Assembly: GCA_047611425.1 (NCBI GenBank)
Contig: JBLFWJ010000099.1
Span: 1 to 12,388 of the forward strand
Origin: JBLFWJ01 sp047611425
Lineage (GTDB): Bacteria > Bacteroidota > Bacteroidia > UBA10329
Length of the DNA stretch: 12,388 bases
Direction of reading: 5' to 3'
Each line of letters opens with the position of its first letter. Position 1 is the first letter of the stretch. The notes beneath the pieces were generated by a model, which was not told the DNA's origin, did no database searches, and saw only the letters and a list, made by a program, of their open reading frames with translations. Positions 6,351 to 12,388 of the stretch are shown piece after piece. The translations under genes were made by a program, and so were the position numbers.

Positions 6351-6824
6351 TACCTCCAAAAATTTACTCCATTGTTTGTTGTAGGTGTGCACTTTCTCGG
6401 TGATGTTGGTTTTTGAGTCTACCACTACTCCACCGTTGTTTTTCCATTCAAATATTCCACCGTACAAATTGAAGACGTTGGTGAATCCTTCGTCTTGTAA
6501 TTTCTCTCCGATGCGCTCACTTCGATAACCAATTGAGCAATAAACAACTACTGGATAATCCTTAGAATTCAATTTTAGTTCTTCCGCTTTAAAAGAACCG
6601 TACGATGCTAATTGAGCATCGGCCAAGTGGCTTACTGTGAATTCTTCAACCTCTCTGCAATCCAACAGAACTAGAGTAGAGTCCACTGCAATCAATGAAT
6701 CCAGCTCAACTTTTGAAATTACCGGAACCGTATTTCGGTACAGCAATTTCACTTCCTCGTCTAAGGTTCGGTTCTGGCCACAAGAAACCAGCGGAATCAG
6801 TAATAATAGAAGTAGTTTCTTCAT
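6333..6824 (-). CDS. Rhodanese-domain lipoprotein
   Basis: A 163-residue exported protein. The N-terminus is a type II signal peptide with a Leu-rich core and lipobox LVSC, so Cys15 should be lipidated after cleavage and the mature protein anchored on the periplasmic face or outer membrane. Residues ~35-133 form one rhodanese domain: LLDCREVEEFTVSHLADAQL (53-72, the conserved DxRExxEF...H block) and the active-site loop VVYCSIGYRSERI with catalytic Cys96. It then has YGGIFEWKNNGG, the family's GG-x-x-x-W segment. The family moves sulfane sulfur between donors and thiols or cyanide; the partner here is unknown. The 30-residue C-terminal extension has no recognisable motif. Its length fits other single-domain periplasmic rhodaneses. 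Confidence 0.9.
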   Translation of the reverse strand: MKKLLLLLLIPLVSCGQNRTLDEEVKLLYRNTVPVISKVELDSLIAVDSTLVLLDCREVEEFTVSHLADAQLASYGSFKAEELKLNSKDYPVVVYCSIGYRSERIGEKLQDEGFTNVFNLYGGIFEWKNNGGVVVDSKTNITEKVHTYNKQWSKFLEVGEKVY

Positions 6825-6840
6825 AATTTGTTGGACAATT

Positions 6841-6848
6841 CAAAGCTA
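6841..6848 (-). promoter_or_regulatory. -7 promoter element of the rhodanese lipoprotein
   Basis: On the minus strand 6848-6841 reads TAGCTTTG, an exact TAnnTTTG match, 16 nt before the ATG at 6824. No good -33 TTTG is visible at the expected spacing. Confidence 0.45.
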
Positions 6849-6886
6849 GGAATGTTCATTCGACAGATTATCATCAACATTTAAAA

Positions 6887-6927
6887 TTGAACGTTTCCGA
6901 TCAATTACTTTCGCGCCAAATAATTGA
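6887..6927 (+). promoter_or_regulatory. Phosphohexomutase promoter framed by an inverted repeat
   Basis: TACTTTCG at 6906-6913 followed by CGCC closely matches the TACATTCG-CGCC block at 5505-5516. A possible -33 TTG is at 6887-6889 (16-nt spacing, slightly short). A perfect 7-bp inverted repeat, TCAATTA (6901-6907) and TAATTGA (6921-6927), brackets the region around the -7 box and presumed start point. It could be an operator or a 5' mRNA hairpin. The start codon at 6931 follows 3 nt later. Confidence 0.45.
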
Positions 6928-6930
6928 CGC

Positions 6931-8652
6931 ATGGATAGTAAGGTTCTAGAATTAGCTCAGCAGTGGACAGGTGAATCATTTGATGCGGAAACCCGAAGTA
7001 AGGTTCAGCATTTAATGGACAACGATCCAAAGGAATTGGATGAGTCGTTTTACAAGAGTCTAGAATTTGGAACAGGAGGCTTGAGAGGCATCATGGGGGT
7101 TGGCACCAACCGTATCAACATATATACCGTTGGAATGGCCACGCAAGGATTAGCCAATTACTTGAAGGCTTCATTTGAAGGCCACATTAGCATTGCCATT
7201 GCACACGATTCACGAAACAACAGCGCATTATTTGCCAGAAAGACTGCAGAGATATTCTCTGCTAATGGAATTAAGGCATACCTCTTTAGTTCACTACGAC
7301 CTACGCCTGAACTTTCATTTGCTATCCGCGAATTAGGATGCAAAAGTGGTGTAGTCGTAACCGCATCTCACAACCCGAAAGAATACAACGGGTACAAGGT
7401 TTACTGGGATGATGGCGGTCAACTTGTTCCTCCACATGACGGAAATGTGATCAATGAAGTGAGCAAGATTACTGGCCCAGATTTGATAAAATGGACAGCT
7501 GATGAGTCATTAATTGAGATGATTGATGAGGAGATTGACGAGAAATACTTGGCTGCCGTAGACTCACTTTGCCTGAGTCCAGATGCAGTTAAGGCAAAAC
7601 ACGACCTAGGAATCGTTTTCACTTCCATTCATGGAACGGGAGTTACCATGGTGCCAAAAAGCTTGGCCCGACTTGGGTTCACAAACGTTTATACGGTTAA
7701 GGAGCAGGATGCACCAGATGGAAATTTCCCAACTGTAGTTTCTCCAAATCCGGAGGAAGCTGCTGCTTTGGACATGGCCTTAACTCTTGCCAATGATGTA
7801 AATGCTGACCTCGTTATGGGTTGTGATCCAGACAGCGATAGAGTTGGTATTGCGGTTAGGGATAACGAAGGAAAGATGATCCTTTTGAATGGTAATCAGA
7901 CGGGAGCACTCTTGGTAAATTACCTCGTTACTCGCTGGAGAGAACTGGGCAAGCTGGATGGAAATCAATTCGTGTGTAAGACGATTGTCACATCAGATCT
8001 TCTCACCAAAATATCCACGGCTAGTGAGATTCCGGTTTTCAATGTATTGACAGGATTCAAGTACATCGCTCAGTTGATCAAAGAATATGAAGGCAAAATG
8101 CAGTTCATTGGTGGTGGTGAAGAAAGTTACGGCTACCTAGCTGGAGACCTCGTTCGAGATAAGGATGCAATCCTCTCGTGCACGCTTATTGCAGAAATGT
8201 GCGCGTGGGCTGCAAACGATGGAAAGTCCCTTTACAACCTGCTTCTAGACATCTACGTTGAGCACGGTTTATTTGTTGAAGATCTGGTAAGCATCACCAA
8301 AAAAGGCAAAGAAGGGGCCTCTGAGATTGCTCAAATGATGGAAGATCTGAGGAACAACCCTCCATCTTCGCTTGGTGGTTCGGCAGTCGCAACAGCGCTG
8401 GACTACAAGCTTCAGACAAAGAAGAGTTTGGCTAATGGTGAAGTGAATGAAACCGGACTACCTTCTTCAAATGTGCTTCAATTCATTACAGAAGATGGTT
8501 CTGTAATAACAGCAAGACCTTCTGGTACTGAGCCAAAGATCAAGTTCTACTTCAGTGTGAATGGACCAATGAACTCAAAAGAGGAATACACCGCAGCGCA
8601 TTCCTCTTTAAAAGCTAAGATCGAAGCGATCAAAGCCGATTTGGGAATCTGA
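6931..8652 (+). CDS. Phospho-sugar mutase (phosphoglucomutase/phosphomannomutase family)
   Basis: A 573-residue cytoplasmic alpha-D-phosphohexomutase, which shifts phosphate between C6 (or C5) and C1 of a sugar through a phosphoserine, feeding glycogen, cell-wall or glycan precursors. All four family sites are intact: the phosphoserine loop TASHNP (Ser146) followed by EYNGYKVYW, the Mg site DPDSDR (299-304), the sugar-specificity loop GGGEESYGYL (394-403) and the phosphate-binding loop RPSGTEPK (529-536). The N-terminal FGTGGLRGIMG (46-56) and the length place it in the long PGM2/PgcA-like branch, which includes phosphoglucomutases and phosphopentomutases, so the exact sugar is uncertain. The start at 6931 fits the promoter 18 nt upstream. 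It is convergent with pyruvate carboxylase. Confidence 0.95.
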   Translation: MDSKVLELAQQWTGESFDAETRSKVQHLMDNDPKELDESFYKSLEFGTGGLRGIMGVGTNRINIYTVGMATQGLANYLKASFEGHISIAIAHDSRNNSALFARKTAEIFSANGIKAYLFSSLRPTPELSFAIRELGCKSGVVVTASHNPKEYNGYKVYWDDGGQLVPPHDGNVINEVSKITGPDLIKWTADESLIEMIDEEIDEKYLAAVDSLCLSPDAVKAKHDLGIVFTSIHGTGVTMVPKSLARLGFTNVYTVKEQDAPDGNFPTVVSPNPEEAAALDMALTLANDVNADLVMGCDPDSDRVGIAVRDNEGKMILLNGNQTGALLVNYLVTRWRELGKLDGNQFVCKTIVTSDLLTKISTASEIPVFNVLTGFKYIAQLIKEYEGKMQFIGGGEESYGYLAGDLVRDKDAILSCTLIAEMCAWAANDGKSLYNLLLDIYVEHGLFVEDLVSITKKGKEGASEIAQMMEDLRNNPPSSLGGSAVATALDYKLQTKKSLANGEVNETGLPSSNVLQFITEDGSVITARPSGTEPKIKFYFSVNGPMNSKEEYTAAHSSLKAKIEAIKADLGI

Positions 8653-8682
8653 TTAACAAATCATCCAACTTTTGGAATTAAG

Positions 8683-8703
8683 ATGCCGTTTCAAGAACGG
8701 CAT
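8683..8703 (+). terminator. 3' hairpin of the phosphohexomutase gene (copy 1)
   Basis: A perfect 8-bp stem, ATGCCGTT (8683-8690) with AACGGCAT (8696-8703), and a TCAAG loop, starting 31 nt after the stop and followed by GACA. There is no T-tract. A related hairpin with the same loop lies in opposite orientation at 8750-8770. Confidence 0.5.
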
Positions 8704-8749
8704 GACATCGCAAGTTAAAGCGTTGAACTGTGTTAAAAGCACCGTTGTC

Positions 8750-8770
8750 ACCCCTTTCTTGAAACGGGGT
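8750..8770 (-). terminator. 3' hairpin of the pyruvate carboxylase gene (copy 2)
   Basis: Read on the minus strand: ACCCC-GTT, loop TCAAG, AAA-GGGGT, then GACA. This is an 8-position stem with one G/A mismatch, beginning 43 nt after the pyruvate carboxylase stop. It aligns to copy 1 at 19 of 24 positions, including loop and 3' flank. The rest of the 160-nt gap holds two minor palindromes (ATGGT/ACCAT near 8782-8795, CCAATTGG at 8797-8804). Confidence 0.5.
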
Positions 8771-8812
8771 CTCTAGCGTCAATGGTTCAAACCATACCAA
8801 TTGGCTTAACGA

Positions 8813-11800
8813 CTAAGAAATAACCAATACAAGGTCGTCAGCCTCGACAAGAGTGCTTTCGTTCAATTCAATATTGGAAATTTTACCGTCCTGCATGGCA
8901 GTTACGGTCGTTTCCATCTTCATTGCTTCAATTATAAAGAGCGGTTGATTCTTCTTCACTTTCTCGCCCACCGCAACGAATATTTTGGATAGCATTCCTT
9001 GCAATGGAGCTCCAATTTGAGCCTCATCATTTTTATCTGCTTTCGTGTTTTCATGTCGAGTCACATTCAGGCTCTTATCAAGAACTTCAATGTTTCTGGT
9101 CTGACCATTAATTCTGAAGAACATGGTTCTCATTCCATCTTCCGCAGGCCCAATACTCAGCAATTCAATGATAATATTCTTGCCCTCGCCAATCTCTACG
9201 ATGGTCTCTTCCCTCAATTTCAATCCGTAGAAGAAATTCTTTGTTGGGATCTTTGAAACCTCACCATACTCCAACGAGTGTTTGTGATAGTCCTCAAAAA
9301 CCTTAGGATACATTAACCATGACATGTAATCGGTGAATGGTCTGCCCTTTCCAAATTCCTTCTTGAAATCCTCATATCCAGCATCAAAATCGATAGGCGC
9401 CAAATGGCTATTTGGTCTATCCGTAAACGGTTTCTCATCCTTTAAAACCATTTTCTGTATATCCTTAGGGAATCCACCAACGGGTTGTCCCAAGTGACCT
9501 TTGAAGAATGCAATCACACTTTCAGGGAATGAAATAGTGTCGCCCTTTTCGCGAACATCATCAATGCTCAAACCATTAGAAACAAGATAGAGCGCCATGT
9601 CTCCAACCACTTTCGAACTAGGCGTCACTTTTACCACATCTCCAAACAGCTCGTTTACTTGAGCGTACATTTTCTTGATTTCCTCAAACTTATCAGCCAA
9701 ACCAAGCGCTGTTGCCTGTGGCTTTAAATTGGAATACTGTCCACCAGGAATCTCGTGTTCGAACACAGAAGCTGTACTTGCCTTTAACCCACTTTCAAAC
9801 GGATAGTAATACTCACGAACATTCTCAAAGTAATTCGAGAACTCATTCAGTTGGGAAACGTCCATCTCATTCTCCCGCTCATGATGCTTCATCATCTCAA
9901 CAATACTGCTGAAATTAGGCTGAGATGTCAATCCTGAAACTCCTCCAAGCGCCACGTCAACTACATCAACCCCAGCTTCAATTGCAGTAAGGTAAGTTGC
10001 TGGTTGTAAAGAAGATGTGTCGTGCGTATGAAGATGGATTGGAATGCGAACCGTCTCCTTCAAAGCGGTAATCAACTCTTTGGCGGCATACGGCTTCAGC
10101 AATCCTGCCATGTCCTTTATGGCGAGAATGTGTGCACCAGCATTCTCAATATCCTTCGCTGTTCTCAGGTAATAATCCAAGTTGTACTTAGACTTTTTAC
10201 CGTCCAAAATATCTCCTGTGTAGCAGACCGCTGCCTCGGCAATTCCTTCGGTATGTGACCGAACGTATTCGATACAAGGAGCCAATCCTTTCATCCAATT
10301 AAGAGAGTCGAATATTCTGAAAATGTCCACTCCGGTCTCCCATGATTGACGAACAAAACGTTCAACTACATTATCAGGATAAGCTGTGTAACCTACCCCA
10401 TTACTTCCCCTGATCAACATTTGAAGTAGTGTATTCGGAATAGCCTTTCTTAATTCAGCCAATCTGTCCCAAGGGTCTTCATGCAAGAACCTCAAGCAAA
10501 CATCGAATGTCGCCCCACCCCAGACTTCGTAGCTGAAAATCTCAGGATGGCTCCGAGCGTAACTCTCTGCAACACGCATCATGTCATACGTTCGCATTCG
10601 TGTAGCAAACAGACTTTGATGCGCATCACGCATCGTAGTATCCGTGTACTGAATCGCCTTTTCATTCCGTAACCATTCACAGAATTTGTCTGGCCCCAAC
10701 TCATTTAAAAGATCCTTTGTTCCTTTTGGAAACGGTTGGAATCGCTCATGATCAGGAACAATCGGTCGAACAAACTTCTTGTTCTCATCTACGAATTTCA
10801 CATCAGGATTTCCGTTGATGGTTACCTCACCCAAGTACTTGCTAATCTTGGTTCCACGATCCTTGCCTCTTACGAAATTGAAGAGTTCTGGATGCTCTTG
10901 AATGAAGTTGACGTTAACCGTTCCGTTTTTGAAATTATCATGGTTGATGATGTTCTCCAAGAACTTAATATTGGTACGCACACCACGTATTCTGAATTCC
11001 TGTAGGCAACGTGTCATCTTCCGTGCAGAGCCTTCAAGGGTTCTTGAATGACTACAAACTTTTACAAGAAGTGAGTCGAAAAACGGGCTAATCTTTACAC
11101 CAGAATACACAGACCCCGGATCAAGCCTAATTCCAAAACCACCGGCAGATCTGTATGCTATAATGGTTCCGTAGTCTGGCTTGAAATCATTTTCAGGATC
11201 CTCAGAAGTGATTCGACACTGAATGGCGTATCCATTCGTACTTATGGAATCTTGACTCGGAATGGCAATCTCATCATCATGCAACAGGAAGCCCATTGCA
11301 ATTCGAATCTGAAGCTTTACAATATCGATACCCGTTACCATTTCGGTAACCGTATGCTCGACTTGTATCCGAGGATTTACTTCAATAAAATACTCCTTGC
11401 CTGACTTATCGACAAGAAATTCAACCGTACCAACGTTGTTGTAGTTAACCTCTTTGCAAATTGCAAGCGCATGTTTGAACAAACGTTGTCGAATGGCATC
11501 ATCCAAACCCTTGGCAGGAGCCACTTCCACTACTTTCTGAAATCGTCTTTGCACAGAACAATCTCGCTCATGTAGGTGAACCATGTTTCCTTCGTTATCT
11601 GCAACGATCTGTACCTCAATGTGCTTAGGTTGATCGATGTACTTCTCGATAAAGATGGTGTCGTCTCCAAATGCACTTCCTGCTTCACGCTGTGCCTCGT
11701 TAAAGGCTCCTTCCAGCTTCTCGGCTTCACGCACAACACGCATTCCTCTGCCACCACCACCAGAGGCCGCCTTAACCATAACTGGATAACCGATTCGGTT

Positions 11801-12250
11801 AGCTTCCTTCAGCGCATCTTCGGAAGTTTTCAATTCCCCTTTGCTGCTCTCAATAATCGGAACGTTGCAACTCACAGCAACTTCCTTGGCGGCAACTTTA
11901 TCGCCCAATTTGCCCATCACCTCGGGCTCAGGACCGATGAAGATGATGCCGTTGTCTTTACATTTCTGAGCAAAGTCTTTGTTCTCAGATAGAAATCCAT
12001 ATCCAGGATGAATCGCATCCACATTCTTCTTTACCGCAACATCGATAATCTCATCTATGTCCAGATATGGCTTTAGTGGATCATTCTCTCGACCGATTTG
12101 ATAGCTCTCATCAGATTTGTAACCATGGAGAGAATAGCGGTCTTCAAACGTATAAACAGCAACCGTTCGGATTTTTAATTCAACGCAAGCACGTAGGATT
12201 CGAATGGCGATTTCACCACGATTGGCAACAAGTACTTTTCTGATTTTCAT
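8813..12250 (-). CDS. pyc: Pyruvate carboxylase, single-chain biotin enzyme
   Basis: A 1145-residue cytoplasmic enzyme converting pyruvate, bicarbonate and ATP to oxaloacetate, the anaplerotic step that refills the TCA cycle and feeds gluconeogenesis. Domain order and length match complete single-chain enzymes. The biotin carboxylase half (~1-455) has KVLVANRGEIAIRI, the ATP-grasp glycine loop ASGGGGRGMRVV (~162-173) and EVNPRIQVEHTVTE (~290-303). The carboxyltransferase domain (~530-830) has YTDTTMRDAHQS, GGATFDVCLRFLHEDPWDRL, the carbamylated-Lys site AIKDMAG (K712) and metal ligands HLHTHD. The C-terminal biotinyl domain has EAMKMET with Lys1111, 34 residues from the end. I chose the ATG at 12250 because MKIRKVLVANRGE is the usual N-terminus and a -7 promoter box lies inside the longer alternative, which starts at a GTG at 12298. 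Pyruvate rather than acyl-CoA as substrate follows from the full architecture. Confidence 0.97.
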   Translation of the reverse strand: MKIRKVLVANRGEIAIRILRACVELKIRTVAVYTFEDRYSLHGYKSDESYQIGRENDPLKPYLDIDEIIDVAVKKNVDAIHPGYGFLSENKDFAQKCKDNGIIFIGPEPEVMGKLGDKVAAKEVAVSCNVPIIESSKGELKTSEDALKEANRIGYPVMVKAASGGGGRGMRVVREAEKLEGAFNEAQREAGSAFGDDTIFIEKYIDQPKHIEVQIVADNEGNMVHLHERDCSVQRRFQKVVEVAPAKGLDDAIRQRLFKHALAICKEVNYNNVGTVEFLVDKSGKEYFIEVNPRIQVEHTVTEMVTGIDIVKLQIRIAMGFLLHDDEIAIPSQDSISTNGYAIQCRITSEDPENDFKPDYGTIIAYRSAGGFGIRLDPGSVYSGVKISPFFDSLLVKVCSHSRTLEGSARKMTRCLQEFRIRGVRTNIKFLENIINHDNFKNGTVNVNFIQEHPELFNFVRGKDRGTKISKYLGEVTINGNPDVKFVDENKKFVRPIVPDHERFQPFPKGTKDLLNELGPDKFCEWLRNEKAIQYTDTTMRDAHQSLFATRMRTYDMMRVAESYARSHPEIFSYEVWGGATFDVCLRFLHEDPWDRLAELRKAIPNTLLQMLIRGSNGVGYTAYPDNVVERFVRQSWETGVDIFRIFDSLNWMKGLAPCIEYVRSHTEGIAEAAVCYTGDILDGKKSKYNLDYYLRTAKDIENAGAHILAIKDMAGLLKPYAAKELITALKETVRIPIHLHTHDTSSLQPATYLTAIEAGVDVVDVALGGVSGLTSQPNFSSIVEMMKHHERENEMDVSQLNEFSNYFENVREYYYPFESGLKASTASVFEHEIPGGQYSNLKPQATALGLADKFEEIKKMYAQVNELFGDVVKVTPSSKVVGDMALYLVSNGLSIDDVREKGDTISFPESVIAFFKGHLGQPVGGFPKDIQKMVLKDEKPFTDRPNSHLAPIDFDAGYEDFKKEFGKGRPFTDYMSWLMYPKVFEDYHKHSLEYGEVSKIPTKNFFYGLKLREETIVEIGEGKNIIIELLSIGPAEDGMRTMFFRINGQTRNIEVLDKSLNVTRHENTKADKNDEAQIGAPLQGMLSKIFVAVGEKVKKNQPLFIIEAMKMETTVTAMQDGKISNIELNESTLVEADDLVLVIS

Positions 12251-12270
12251 TGGTTGGGCTTCGGCGGCTT

Positions 12271-12278
12271 CGAAATTA
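12271..12278 (-). promoter_or_regulatory. Likely -7 promoter element of pyruvate carboxylase
   Basis: On the minus strand 12278-12271 reads TAATTTCG, matching the TAnnTTCG form found before two other genes here, and ends 20 nt before the ATG at 12250. No clear -33 TTTG is seen. The leader contains a short direct repeat, GAAGCC-GCC-GAAGCC. Confidence 0.4.
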
Positions 12279-12357
12279 AGAAAACCGAGCATTAGCACTA
12301 CTGTTAGCGCAGGTATAAACCAAGTTTTTAACCACAGAAATTCACACTAAAAACTTT

Positions 12358-12388
12358 TGGCTCAATAAAGCGTTTAGAATGGCTCAAT
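12358..12388. repeat. Nine-base direct repeat, 22-nt period, at the window edge
   Basis: TGGCTCAAT occurs at 12358-12366 and again at 12380-12388, the last base of the window. Two units are too few to call a tandem array; the sequence beyond the edge decides. Confidence 0.3.

Noticed and set aside
8999..11992. Several plus-strand ORFs of 60-140 residues opposite pyruvate carboxylase
   Set aside because: All are antisense shadows of a strongly conserved coding sequence and show no domain of their own.
1..12388. Defence island, CRISPR, prophage, transposon or biosynthetic cluster
   Set aside because: No nuclease, Cas, integrase, transposase, reverse transcriptase or multi-enzyme operon is visible; the genes are mostly single housekeeping or accessory units in alternating orientation.

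Overview
The window looks like ordinary chromosome from a member of the Bacteroidetes (Bacteroidota), probably a flavobacterium-like marine or freshwater lineage. The evidence is a C-terminal type IX secretion (T9SS) sorting domain and SprB-like repeats in the first protein. Several start sites also lie just downstream of the Bacteroidetes -7 promoter motif TAnnTTTG or its variant TAnnTTCG, and clear Shine-Dalgarno sequences are rare. The DNA is AT-rich by eye. There are no tRNA or rRNA genes, CRISPR arrays, transposases or phage genes.

Layout. Positions 1-2464 hold the 3' part of a large secreted protein: a PEP/pyruvate-binding (PPDK_N-like) domain, CARDB-like Ig modules, a Cys-rich domain, two SprB-like repeats and a T9SS tail. 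It ends at a strong hairpin shared with a convergent SAM methyltransferase (2594-3271, minus). Positions 3300-5040 are a looser stretch. They hold a small, apparently frameshifted ORF pair, a TrmO/TsaA-type tRNA methyltransferase, a 32-residue lysine-rich mini-protein and an NADPH-dependent FMN reductase split by a one-base frameshift. Positions 5046-5482 (minus) hold a MazG-like nucleotide pyrophosphohydrolase whose stop overlaps the start of a 37-residue single-pass membrane protein. Then come a class I SAM methyltransferase (5517-6323), a rhodanese-domain lipoprotein (6333-6824, minus), a phosphohexomutase (6931-8652) and a full-length biotin-dependent pyruvate carboxylase (8813-12250, minus).

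Most genes are single units facing toward or away from each other, not operons. The only operon-like pair is MazG plus the small membrane protein. Phosphohexomutase and pyruvate carboxylase are both central carbon enzymes, but they are convergent. Their 3' regions carry two related hairpins with the same TCAAG loop and compensatory stem changes.

I see no strong candidate for a new defence or biosynthetic system. The observations most worth checking are the secreted PEP-binding-domain protein, the MazG/mini-membrane-protein coupling, the paired 3' hairpins, the two frameshifts about 1.2 kb apart, and a signal-peptide-like in-frame extension upstream of pyruvate carboxylase.
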